From NCBI GenBank assembly GCA_035506135.1, contig DATJPY010000030.1, positions 1-38,749 on the forward strand: DNA of 38,749 nt. Direction: 5' to 3'. The notes beneath the pieces were generated by a model. The model saw nothing but the letters and a program-made list of their open reading frames with translations. It had not been told where the DNA came from and made no database searches. Positions 22,806 to 30,196 of the stretch are shown in pieces. The position numbers were made by a program, and so were the translations under genes. This DNA comes from DATJPY01 sp035506135 (GTDB lineage Bacteria; Myxococcota_A; UBA9160; PR03). The number at the start of each line of letters is the position of its first letter. Position 1 is the stretch's first letter.

Positions 22806-24774
22806 CCGCGGACTCCGCCACGAGATGCGCGATGTCGCCGAGGATCCTGTTCAGGTCGTAGTCCTTCGGCGTGTAGACGCGCCGCACGCCGGCCTCGAGC
22901 AGCTTGGCGGCGTCGTCCTCGGGAATGATGCCGCCGACCACGAGCGGGACGGCGCCGAGGCCGCTGCGCCGCAGGCCCTCGAGCACGTCGACCACGAGCA
23001 CGCCGTGCGAGCCCGAGAGGATCGAGAGCCCCACGACGTGCACGCCCTCGTCGCGCGCCGAGCGCACGATCTCGGCGGGCGTGAGGCGGATCCCCTCGTA
23101 GACCACCTCCATGCCGGCGTCGCGCGCGCGCACCGCGATCTGCTCCGCGCCGTTGCTGTGGCCGTCGAGTCCCGGCTTGCCGATCAGGATCTTGGGCGGG
23201 CGCCCGAGTGCCTCGGCGAGCTGGTGCACCTCGCGGCGGACCCCGGCGAGCCGCTCGTCGCCCGCGGCGGGGGCGGCGACGGCCACCCCGGTCGGCGCGC
23301 GGTACTCGCCGTAGAGATCGCGGATCACGCCCGCCCACTCGCCCGTGGTGACGCCGGCGCGCGCGGCGCGAATCGACGGCGGCATCCCGTTCTGTCCGTT
23401 TGCGAGCGCGTCCCGGAGGCCGCGCAGCGCGGCCTCGACCTCGGCGGCGCTGCGCCGGCTGCGGAAGGCGCGCAGCCGCTCGATCTGCTCGCGCTCCGCC
23501 GATTCATCGACCTTGAGCGCCGAGTGGGCGCCCTCGAGCAGCGGCGACGGCTCGGCCTCGGTGAAGCCGTTGACGCCGACGACGCGGATGTCGCCGCTCT
23601 CGATCGCGCGCAGCCGCGCGCTGTGTGACTCGACCAGCCGGCGCTTCATGTAGGCGTTCTCGACGGCGGCCACCGCGCCGCCCTGCGCGAGCACGCGGTC
23701 CAGCTCCTCGCGCGCCGCCGCCTTGAGCTCGGCCACCTTGGCCGCCACCACCGGCGAGCCGTCGAAGAGGTCGCGGTACTCGAGCAGGTCGGTCTCGTAC
23801 GCCAGGATCTGCTGGATGCGCAGCGACCACTGCTGGTCCCACGGGCGCGGCAGCCCGAGCGCCTCGTTCCAGGCCGGGAGCTGCAGCGCGCGGCAGCGCG
23901 CCTTCTGCGACAGCGTGACCCCGAGCGCCTCGAGCACGATCCGGATGATGTTGTTCTCGGGCTGCGACTCGGTGAGCCCGAGGCTGTTCACCTGGACGCC
24001 GTAGCGGAAGCGGCGCAGGGCGGGATCCGACACGCCGTAGCGGTCGCGCGTGATCTCGTCCCACAGCTCCGCCATCGCGCGGCACTTGCACATCTCCTCC
24101 ACGAAGCGGATGCCGGCGTTCAGGAAGAACGAGATGCGGCCCACCACGCGCGGCAGCGCCTCGCGCGGCAGGTCGCCGCGCGCGCGCACAGCGTCGAGCA
24201 CCGCGATGCCGTTCGCCATCGCGTAGGCGATCTCCTGCACCGGCGTCGCGCCGGCCTCCTGCAGGTGATAGGAGCAGATGTTGATCGGGTTCCACTTCGG
24301 GATCGCGTCGACCGTGTACGCGATCACGTCGCTGGTGAGCCGCATCGAGGGCTCCGGCGGGAACGCGTAGGTGCCGCGCGACAGGTACTCCTTCACGATG
24401 TCGTTCTGCGTGGTGCCCTCGAGGCGCTCCGGCGCGACGCCGTTGCGCTCGGCCACGGCGACGTAGAGCGCCAGCAGCCAGGCCGCCGTCGCGTTGATCG
24501 TCATCGAGGTGTTCATGCGGTCGAGCGGGATGCCCTCGAAGAGCGTCTCCATGTCCTCGACGTGGCAGATCGGCACGCCGACCTTGCCGACCTCGCCGCG
24601 CGCCAGCGGGTGGTCGGAGTCGTATCCCGTCTGCGTCGGCAGGTCGAAGGCGACCGAGAGCCCCGTCTGTCCCTTGGCGAGGTTCTGCCGGTAGAGCGCG
24701 TTGCTCGCGCGCGCGGAGGTGTGGCCCGAGTAGGTCCGGAACACCCAGGGGCGGTCGCGTTCGGGGCTCGTCAT
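22795..24774 (-). CDS. meaA: B12-dependent acyl-CoA mutase, MeaA type (ethylmalonyl-/methylmalonyl-CoA mutase family)
   Basis: A 659-residue single-chain mutase beginning MTSPERDRPWVFRTYSGH. The N-terminal TIM-barrel part contains GLSVAFDLPTQTGYDSDHPL and MNTSMTINATAAWLLALY. The C-terminal cobalamin domain carries GKPGLDGHSNGAEQIAVRAR, the DxHxxG-like B12 motif. Overall it matches the MeaA branch, whose characterised members rearrange ethylmalonyl-CoA to methylsuccinyl-CoA; methylmalonyl-CoA or another acyl-CoA cannot be excluded. ATG 24774 has GAGG five bases upstream. The meaB gene overlaps its 3' end, and a cobalamin adenosyltransferase is encoded at 19004-19561. Confidence 0.9.
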   Translation of the reverse strand: MTSPERDRPWVFRTYSGHTSARASNALYRQNLAKGQTGLSVAFDLPTQTGYDSDHPLARGEVGKVGVPICHVEDMETLFEGIPLDRMNTSMTINATAAWLLALYVAVAERNGVAPERLEGTTQNDIVKEYLSRGTYAFPPEPSMRLTSDVIAYTVDAIPKWNPINICSYHLQEAGATPVQEIAYAMANGIAVLDAVRARGDLPREALPRVVGRISFFLNAGIRFVEEMCKCRAMAELWDEITRDRYGVSDPALRRFRYGVQVNSLGLTESQPENNIIRIVLEALGVTLSQKARCRALQLPAWNEALGLPRPWDQQWSLRIQQILAYETDLLEYRDLFDGSPVVAAKVAELKAAAREELDRVLAQGGAVAAVENAYMKRRLVESHSARLRAIESGDIRVVGVNGFTEAEPSPLLEGAHSALKVDESAEREQIERLRAFRSRRSAAEVEAALRGLRDALANGQNGMPPSIRAARAGVTTGEWAGVIRDLYGEYRAPTGVAVAAPAAGDERLAGVRREVHQLAEALGRPPKILIGKPGLDGHSNGAEQIAVRARDAGMEVVYEGIRLTPAEIVRSARDEGVHVVGLSILSGSHGVLVVDVLEGLRRSGLGAVPLVVGGIIPEDDAAKLLEAGVRRVYTPKDYDLNRILGDIAHLVAESAAAA

Positions 24775-24855
24775 GATCGCCTCGATCCGCAAGCTACCGA
24801 AGCGCTCCCGCGCAATCAAAGACCGCCGGATCGGCCTCCGGTATGTTGCGCGCCG

Positions 24856-25824
24856 ATGGCGGCGCCGCAGTTCCAGAATCTCGGACCCGAGGCGGCGCTC
24901 GAGGCGGTCGAGGCGGCGGGGCTCGCGCCGAGCGGGCACTGCGCCGTGCTGCGCTGCCTCGAGAACCGCGTCTACGACGTGCGCCTCGAGGACGGCGCGC
25001 ATGTGGTGGTGAAGTTCTACCGCCCTGGGCGATGGAGCCGCGCCGCGCTCGAGGACGAGCACCGCTTCCTGTTCGACCTGCGCGAGGCCGAGATCCCCGT
25101 GTGCGCGCCGCTGCGCCTCGCGGGCGGCGGCTCGCTCGGCGAGATCGCCGGCATCCACTACGCGGTGTGGCCGCGCACCGGAGGGCGCGAGCCCGACGAG
25201 CTCGACGACGAGCAGCTCGCCATCCTGGGGCGCCTGCTCGCGCGCATCCACAACGCCGGCGCCGCGCGCGCGGCGCCCGACCGTCCGGTGCTCGACCCCG
25301 AGACGGCGTTGCTCGACCCGCTCGAGGAGCTGGAGGACGGCGGCTTCCTGCCGGACGCCTGCATCGACCGTTACGGTGCTGCCGTCGAGACGCTCGCCGA
25401 CGCCTACGCCGAGCGCCTCGCCGGCGTGCCGCTGCTGCGCATCCACGGCGACTGCCACCTCGGCAACCTGCTCCACGGACGCGAGGGCTGGTTCTTCCTC
25501 GACTTCGACGACTTCGCCGTCGGACCGGCGGTGCACGACGTCTGGGTGCTGGCGCCCGGGCGCGACGCGGAAGGGCGACGCCAGCGCTCACACCTGATCG
25601 ATGCCTATCGCCAGTTCCGCGACTTCGAACCGCGCTGGCTCTCGCTGGTCGAGCCGCTGCGCGCGGCGCGCTTCCTCAAGCTCTCGAGCTGGATCGCGCG
25701 CCGCTGGGACGAGCCCTACTTCCGCTCGACCTTCCCGCACTTCGGAACGCCGCTCTACTGGGAGCGCGAGACGCGCGACCTCGAGGACCAGGTCGAGCGG
25801 CTGAGAGAGGACGGAGGCCTCTAG
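24856..25824 (+). CDS. srkA: SrkA/YihE-like stress-response protein kinase (APH fold)
   Basis: A 322-residue aminoglycoside-phosphotransferase-fold kinase close to SrkA (YihE/RdoA). Visible: CLENRVYDVRLEDGAHVVVK (nucleotide-binding lysine strand, KFYRPGRW), the catalytic loop RIHGDCHLGNLLHG (Asp and Asn), and the metal aspartate in FLDFDDFAVGPAVHD, typical of SrkA. Characterised members phosphorylate Ser/Thr and protect cells during envelope stress. It is divergent from the mutase gene, with 81 bases between the starts. It is convergent with the PEP-CTERM operon, leaving 27 bases between the stops. Confidence 0.88.
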   Translation: MAAPQFQNLGPEAALEAVEAAGLAPSGHCAVLRCLENRVYDVRLEDGAHVVVKFYRPGRWSRAALEDEHRFLFDLREAEIPVCAPLRLAGGGSLGEIAGIHYAVWPRTGGREPDELDDEQLAILGRLLARIHNAGAARAAPDRPVLDPETALLDPLEELEDGGFLPDACIDRYGAAVETLADAYAERLAGVPLLRIHGDCHLGNLLHGREGWFFLDFDDFAVGPAVHDVWVLAPGRDAEGRRQRSHLIDAYRQFRDFEPRWLSLVEPLRAARFLKLSSWIARRWDEPYFRSTFPHFGTPLYWERETRDLEDQVERLREDGGL

Positions 25825-25851
25825 CGGAGCGCCCAGCGATCGGAATACCGC

Positions 25852-26505
25852 TCAGCCGCGGCGGCGACCCGCCCAGCCGAGGCCCAGGATCCCGAGGCCG
25901 ACCAGCGCCGCCGTCGTCGGCTCGGGCACCATCGCCAGGTTGAAGGTCTGCCGGACGTAGCTCGAGAGGGGCGCGCCCACCTGGAAGCCGGTGGGGCCGA
26001 AGGTGAAGCCGCACTGGCCGGTGTGGTCCGCCGCGAGCCCGCAGCTCCCCGTGACCCGCACCGAGCTGAAGATCGGGTTCGTCGACCCGCCTCCCGTGCC
26101 CACCTGCGTGAGCGTGGCGGGGTCGACCGTCGCCAGCCCGCTGCCCGAGATCGCATAGACCGTCGGGCTTCCGGGCGTGATCGTGATCGGGATGTTCGAG
26201 AAGGTATACGTCGTGTTGGTGAACTGGACGCTCGTGATGCCGTTGATCGCGCTTCCGCTGATGTCGGAGTACGGAACGGTGAGCGAGATGCTCATCAGGA
26301 GCAAGCTGTCGTCGATGGTGACCGTTCCGGTTGCCGCGAACAGGGCGTTGTTGGTCCAAGGCTGGGTGATGCAGCCCGCGGTGCAGACCTGTCCCACGTC
26401 GAGGCCGAGGCCGTTCACCGTGAGCGAGATCGTGGTCGCTCGGACCGGAGAGGCGAACCCCATGCCCACCGCGACGAGAACCGCGAGCTTCCACGTCCGA
26501 GCCAT
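25852..26505 (-). CDS. PEP-CTERM protein, second gene of proximal operon
   Basis: A 217-residue exported protein. The signal peptide runs MARTWKLAVLVAVGMGFASP to VRA. The mature part is rich in Ser, Thr and Gly beta-strand repeats, and a cysteine-containing CGFTFG block precedes the sorting tail. The tail is VPEPTTAALVGLGILGLGWA followed by GRRRG: the PEP motif, hydrophobic helix and basic end recognised by exosortase. Such proteins are processed and released or anchored at the envelope, often with exopolysaccharide. It is paralogous to the gene at 27567-28217. GGGAGGG precedes the ATG; it lies 32 bases after the upstream gene. Confidence 0.88.
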   Translation of the reverse strand: MARTWKLAVLVAVGMGFASPVRATTISLTVNGLGLDVGQVCTAGCITQPWTNNALFAATGTVTIDDSLLLMSISLTVPYSDISGSAINGITSVQFTNTTYTFSNIPITITPGSPTVYAISGSGLATVDPATLTQVGTGGGSTNPIFSSVRVTGSCGLAADHTGQCGFTFGPTGFQVGAPLSSYVRQTFNLAMVPEPTTAALVGLGILGLGWAGRRRG

Positions 26506-26537
26506 TCTCACCCTCCCCAGCCGCCCAGCCCCGGCGC

Positions 26538-27218
26538 TCATCGCACCTCGGACCGGGCGCGCCGCAGCGCCGCGAAGCCCGCGAGCCCGAGCACGATCGA
26601 GAGCGCCGCGCCGGGCTCGGGCACCGCGCCCACGAAGTCGAAGTCGCCCTTGATCACGAGCGGCGGGTTGCCGCCCGGTCCGTCGGGATCGATCTGTCCC
26701 AGCGTGATCCCGTCGAGCGCCAGCGCCACACCCGTGTCGACGAAGATGGTCCCAGACGCGCTCGGGTTCGAGAAGCCGAACGGCGCGTTGTTGAGGCTGT
26801 TCGCCGGGATCACGTTCGTCGCATCGAACTGCCCGGCCACCGTCACCGGGCCGACCGAGTAGTTGTACTCGGCGGGCGGACCCGGGTCGACCAGCGACAG
26901 CGACCCGCCGGACGCCGTGAGCGTGGCGAAGTCGATGTGCAGCGAGGTGAAGCCGAGGTACGACGGCGAGATCGGGATCGTGCCCGACGAGCCGGCGGAG
27001 AGACCGAGGCTGTTCAGCGTCACCGTCCCCTCGTCCACCGTGACGGACGTCCCGTTGAGCGCGATCACCACCGGGCCGGCGACCGGCGAGCCGCTCACGG
27101 TAGCGGTAACCGTCACCTGGCCCGACGAGAAGAAGTAGGTGATCGGAGTCGCCCGTGCCGACGAGGCCAGCGAGATGACGGCCGCCGCGAGCAGCGCCGC
27201 GAATAACCGAGCACGCAT
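26538..27218 (-). CDS. PEP-CTERM protein, first gene of proximal operon
   Basis: A 226-residue exported protein starting MRARLFAALLAAAVISLASS. The mature part is a strand-rich, low-cysteine sequence (LALDGITLGQIDPDGPGGNP, VIKGDFDFVGA), then the sorting tail VPEPGAALSIVLGLAGFAAL and a basic end. It is paralogous to the gene at 28243-28899, which even begins with the same codons (MRARL). It is the first gene behind the conserved leader and sigma-54-type promoter at 27219-27349. No exosortase gene is in the window, so it must be elsewhere in the genome. Confidence 0.88.
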   Translation of the reverse strand: MRARLFAALLAAAVISLASSARATPITYFFSSGQVTVTATVSGSPVAGPVVIALNGTSVTVDEGTVTLNSLGLSAGSSGTIPISPSYLGFTSLHIDFATLTASGGSLSLVDPGPPAEYNYSVGPVTVAGQFDATNVIPANSLNNAPFGFSNPSASGTIFVDTGVALALDGITLGQIDPDGPGGNPPLVIKGDFDFVGAVPEPGAALSIVLGLAGFAALRRARSEVR

Positions 27219-27323
27219 ACAGCTCCCCCGCACCTTGTCCTGGGCCTCGCCCCGACAGGCCAGACCAGTGGATCTGAACGCGCCCAAACACGCGGGGTTC
27301 CCCTTCCCGAGGGAAACCCGACG
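27219..27323 (-). promoter_or_regulatory. Conserved 5' leader RNA, copy B
   Basis: The region between the inferred transcription start (about 27323) and the ATG is roughly 85% identical by eye to 28900-29005. Identical blocks occur at 27241-27266 and 27276-27294. Hairpins that can form include GGCCT/AGGCC (27243-27261), CGCG/CGCG (within 27279-27294) and a GGGTTTCCC/GGGGAACCC stem near the 5' end. A one-base difference from copy A breaks any shared reading frame, favouring an RNA role. Bases 27350-27566 hold the upstream palindrome and otherwise nothing recognised. Confidence 0.6.
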
Positions 27324-27333
27324 CTGTGCACGC

Positions 27334-27349
27334 TGCAATCCATATGCCC
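27334..27349 (-). promoter_or_regulatory. Sigma-54-type promoter of proximal PEP-CTERM operon
   Basis: On the minus strand the sequence is GGGCATATGGATTGCA, matching the sigma-54 consensus TGGCAYR-N4-TTGCW at all but the first base, with GG and GC separated by exactly 10 bases. The identical 16-mer occurs at 29016-29031. Confidence 0.72.
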
Positions 27350-27433
27350 GCAAGCGGATCTCCGCCGAGGGCACGACTGTCAATCAAGTCAGCTACTTGC
27401 AATGCAGTGCGGTGGGTCGCCGCCCGCGCGCCG

Positions 27434-27447
27434 GGAAAAGGTTTTCC
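27434..27447. promoter_or_regulatory. Upstream near-palindrome, copy B
   Basis: GGAAAAGGTTTTCC, centred about 118 bases upstream of the inferred start site, the usual distance for a sigma-54 activator site. It matches the perfect palindrome at 29114-29127 except for one central base. Confidence 0.55.
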
Positions 27448-27566
27448 ATCGGCGGGACAAGGCGCTTCCGTCCCGGGGACACGAGACCGCAGGACACGAG
27501 ACTGCCCCGGCAGGCCCGGGCGGCCTCTTGACGAGCTGGCGCCGAGAAGCTGGATCCGGGGCGGAG

Positions 27567-28217
27567 CTACGAGTTCCGGCGGGCCGCCAGTACGAGCGCA
27601 GCGAGTCCCGTCGACAGGATCGCCACCGTCGCGGGCTCGGGCACGTTCACGTTGAAGGTCTCGAGGACCTGGTACCCGTTCAAGCCGTCCGTGATGATGT
27701 TGCCGCCTGCGCCGAACGAGAAGCCGCACTGATCGGAGCCGGTACCCACTTGGCAGTCGAGCGAGCTCACGTTCGGCGTGCCGAGCACCTGCGAGTAGGG
27801 CGCTCCCCAAGCGACCGGGGCGACCACGCCCGTCGCGCCGCCGATCTGGACGAGCTCATAGGCACCGCCGCCGAGCGGGATGTTCAGGACGGGAATCCCG
27901 GAGGCGGTGAACACCGTGCCGGGAAGGATGGCCGCCGGGGGACCGCCCCCCGTGAAGACGGCGGGAGCCAGCAGGGTCAGGCTCAGCGATACGGTGTTGG
28001 CGACGTCGTCGTAGACGAACGAGCCGGAGACGGCGCCGTCGGTGGTCAACGAGAGCGTCGCGTTCCCGGGGCACAAGAGCGACGTCGGGCAGATCTGCCC
28101 GTCGTCGAGGCCGGGCCCGCCGATCACCGGGATGGTGATCAGTGAGGCCGACGCACCAAGCGGCAAGCTTCCGAGTCCGAGCGCGATCAGAGCCACACCC
28201 ATCGATCTGAAGCGCAT
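27567..28217 (-). CDS. PEP-CTERM protein, second gene of distal operon
   Basis: A 216-residue exported protein: signal peptide MRFRSMGVALIALGLGSLPL ending GASA. The mature part has two cysteine pairs (GQICPTSLLCPG and LDCQVGTGSDQCGFSFG) and the sorting tail VPEPATVAILSTGLAALVL with basic end AARRNS. The CGFxFG block and flanking pattern match the gene at 25852-26505, so the two are paralogues in the same operon position. AGGGAG precedes the ATG. It starts 25 bases after the stop of the first gene in its operon. Confidence 0.87.
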   Translation of the reverse strand: MRFRSMGVALIALGLGSLPLGASASLITIPVIGGPGLDDGQICPTSLLCPGNATLSLTTDGAVSGSFVYDDVANTVSLSLTLLAPAVFTGGGPPAAILPGTVFTASGIPVLNIPLGGGAYELVQIGGATGVVAPVAWGAPYSQVLGTPNVSSLDCQVGTGSDQCGFSFGAGGNIITDGLNGYQVLETFNVNVPEPATVAILSTGLAALVLAARRNS

Positions 28218-28242
28218 CTCTCGATTCTCCCTGTCTCTGCGA

Positions 28243-28899
28243 TCAGGCGTGGGCGCGGCGTCGATTCGCCGCAACCGCGATCAGCCCGGAACCCACGAGC
28301 AGCGCCGTCCCCGGCTCGGGCACGATGCCGAGGAAGGTGACGTCCGCCTTGAGGGTCATGTTGCCGACCGGCGTATTGAAGGGGCCGATGGTGATCCCGT
28401 TGAGATTGAGCTGACCCCCTCCACCGAGAGTGATCAGACCCGAGAGGGCCGCGTTCACGCCGGTGACCGTGGTCGGACCGAAGTTGACCAGCCCGGTGCC
28501 CACCACGCTGGTGGCCGTCGCGTCGACCTTGCCCACCGCGAAGTTGTAGGGGTTCGAGCCCGTGATCGGAGCGAGGAGCCCGTAGGTCACGTCGGGGACG
28601 ACGCTCAGGGAGCTGAGCGACAGGAACTCCCCCGTCGCGACGCCCGTAAGGGCGAGCGGTCCCACCGCCCCGGTCGTGAACTGGAAGGACGGCAGATTCA
28701 GCGGCGAGGTGTCGAAGGTGACCTGCGTGCCGTTCAGGTTGATCGTGGTGTTGAGAACGGAGGACGCGCCGATCGTGCCGGTCAGGTGGACCGTGCCAGT
28801 CAGGAAGTTGTAGACGACCGGCGTCGCAGAGGCGGAGCCGGCCATCCCGACAAGGACGGCGGCGACGAGCAGCGACCCCGACAATAACCGAGCACGCAT
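28243..28899 (-). CDS. PEP-CTERM protein, first gene of distal operon
   Basis: A 218-residue exported protein starting MRARLLSGSLLVAAVLVGMA, with signal peptide cleavage likely after GSASA. It is strand-rich and without cysteines, containing LNLNGITIGPFNTPVGN, then VTFLGIVPEPGTALLVGSGL and the basic end NRRRAHA. It is paralogous to the gene at 26538-27218. GGGGGAG precedes ATG 28899. An open frame continues upstream through the leader to 29025, but a one-base indel in the other leader copy argues that this part is not translated. Confidence 0.88.
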   Translation of the reverse strand: MRARLLSGSLLVAAVLVGMAGSASATPVVYNFLTGTVHLTGTIGASSVLNTTINLNGTQVTFDTSPLNLPSFQFTTGAVGPLALTGVATGEFLSLSSLSVVPDVTYGLLAPITGSNPYNFAVGKVDATATSVVGTGLVNFGPTTVTGVNAALSGLITLGGGGQLNLNGITIGPFNTPVGNMTLKADVTFLGIVPEPGTALLVGSGLIAVAANRRRAHA

Positions 28900-29005
28900 T
28901 GAGACTCCCCCGAGCCTTTGTGTTGGGCCTCGCCCCGACAGGCCAGACCGATGAATCCGAACGCGCCCAAACACGCGAGGTTCCCCTTCCGAGGGAGACC
29001 CGAGT
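28900..29005 (-). promoter_or_regulatory. Conserved 5' leader RNA, copy A
   Basis: About 105 bases between the inferred start site and the ATG, highly similar to 27219-27323. The longest identical blocks are 28924-28949 (26 bases) and 28959-28977 (19 bases). GGCCT/AGGCC (28926-28944) forms a hairpin, and the 5' hairpin is preserved through wobble pairs. It does not fit the c-di-GMP (GEMM) consensus or any riboswitch I recognise. Confidence 0.6.
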
Positions 29006-29015
29006 CCGTGCACAC

Positions 29016-29031
29016 TGCAATCCATATGCCC
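29016..29031 (-). promoter_or_regulatory. Sigma-54-type promoter of distal PEP-CTERM operon
   Basis: Same 16-mer as at 27334-27349 (GGGCATATGGATTGCA on the minus strand), with GG-N10-GC spacing. The DNA between this box and the palindrome at 29114 shows no evident similarity to the corresponding region of the other copy. Confidence 0.72.
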
Positions 29032-29113
29032 GGATCCCGCCTCCCGAGCTCGCTCGAATCGAGTGGGAAATCGGCGGCTTGCGTTTGGCTCCTCCGGCTG
29101 CGCCGACCCTCGG

Positions 29114-29127
29114 GGAAAAGCTTTTCC
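29114..29127. promoter_or_regulatory. Upstream palindrome, copy A (candidate activator site)
   Basis: GGAAAAGCTTTTCC is a perfect 14-base palindrome centred about 115 bases upstream of the inferred start. Similarity with the other copy extends some 25 bases on the distal side (CCTTG.C.CGC pattern). The nadA gene starts divergently at 29219; bases 29128-29218 hold no other recognised feature. Confidence 0.58.
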
Positions 29128-29218
29128 TTTCGCGAGGCAAGGTTGTTCCGCCCGCCCGCTGCCGACCCGGTCCGCCAGGGCGCCGATTCCGACCCGGCCG
29201 ACTCGCTACCATGAGGCG

Positions 29219-30187
29219 ATGGCGACCTCCCTCGCCCCGCGCTCCGATCCCCTCCCGGATGACCTCGAGGAGGCGATCCGGCGGCTCAAGCGCGAGCGCG
29301 ACGCCGTCCTGCTCGCCCACTACTACCAGGAGGACGCGGTCCAGGACCTGGCCGACCACGTCGGCGACTCGCTGGCGCTGGCCCGCGTCGCGCAGCGGGT
29401 CGACCGCCGCGTGATCTGCTTCTGCGGCGTCCACTTCATGGCCGAGACGGCGAAGATCCTGAACCCCGAGCGCCGCGTGGTGGTCCCGGATCTCGCGGCC
29501 GGCTGCTCGCTCGCGGACGGGTGTCCCGCCGAGGCGTTCGCCCGCTTCGTGGCGGAGCACCCCGGCGCGGTCGTCGTCTCGTACATCAACTGCTCGGCCG
29601 AGGTGAAGGCGCTCTCCGACGTGATCTGCACCTCGTCGAACGCGGTCGAGATCGTGCGACACTTCGCCGACCGCCCGGTGATCTTCGCTCCAGACCGGCA
29701 CCTGGGCCGCTGGGTGGCGCAGCAGGCGGGTCGCCCCGATCTGATCGTGTGGCCGGGAGCCTGCATCGTGCACGAGCAGTTCAACGCGAAGGCGCTGGCC
29801 CAGCTCCGCGTCAAGCACCCCGAGGCCGAGGTCCTGTCGCACCCCGAGTGCGAGGAGGCGGTGCTCGCGCAGTCGGACTTCATCGGCTCGACCAAGAAGA
29901 TCATCGACCGGGCGATCGCGTCGCCAGCGCGGACGCTGATCATCGGCACCGAAGACGGCGTCTTCCACCAGATCCGGCGCCGCGTGCCCGACAAGGAGCT
30001 GATCCAGATCCCCGGCATGGACGAGAGCTGCTCCTGCAACCGCTGTCCGTACATGCGGCTCAACACGCTGGAGAAGCTCTATCTCTGCCTGCGCGACCTG
30101 GCGCCCGAGGTGACGGTGCCGGAGCCCGTCCGTCTCCGCGCGCTGCGCCCGCTCGAGCGCATGCTCGAGCTCTCCGGCCCCGGCTGA
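29219..30187 (+). CDS. nadA: Quinolinate synthase A
   Basis: A 322-residue NadA. The three cluster cysteines are visible in the blocks AAGCSLADG, WPGACIVHEQF and CSCNRCPYMRLN, which hold the catalytic [4Fe-4S]. AHYYQEDAVQDLADHVGDSL at the start and VVVSYINCSAEVKALSD are also diagnostic. It condenses iminoaspartate with dihydroxyacetone phosphate to quinolinate for NAD synthesis. Start ATG 29219 is preferred, with GAGGCG just upstream; an open frame continues further but is not homologous. nadB and nadC are not adjacent. Confidence 0.96.
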   Translation: MATSLAPRSDPLPDDLEEAIRRLKRERDAVLLAHYYQEDAVQDLADHVGDSLALARVAQRVDRRVICFCGVHFMAETAKILNPERRVVVPDLAAGCSLADGCPAEAFARFVAEHPGAVVVSYINCSAEVKALSDVICTSSNAVEIVRHFADRPVIFAPDRHLGRWVAQQAGRPDLIVWPGACIVHEQFNAKALAQLRVKHPEAEVLSHPECEEAVLAQSDFIGSTKKIIDRAIASPARTLIIGTEDGVFHQIRRRVPDKELIQIPGMDESCSCNRCPYMRLNTLEKLYLCLRDLAPEVTVPEPVRLRALRPLERMLELSGPG

Positions 30188-30196
30188 ACGTCGCTG

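Noticed and set aside
27219..29005. GEMM (c-di-GMP / cGAMP) riboswitch in the PEP-CTERM leaders
   Set aside because: Attractive because such riboswitches control surface genes, but the conserved core (GCAAAGCC-type segments and tetraloop receptor arrangement) is not present.
28900..29025. Leader peptide or N-terminal extension (starting MDCSVHG) fused to the distal PEP-CTERM protein
   Set aside because: The equivalent frame in the other leader is shifted by a one-base indel and does not run into its gene. The true start has a strong SD, and a signal peptide begins there.
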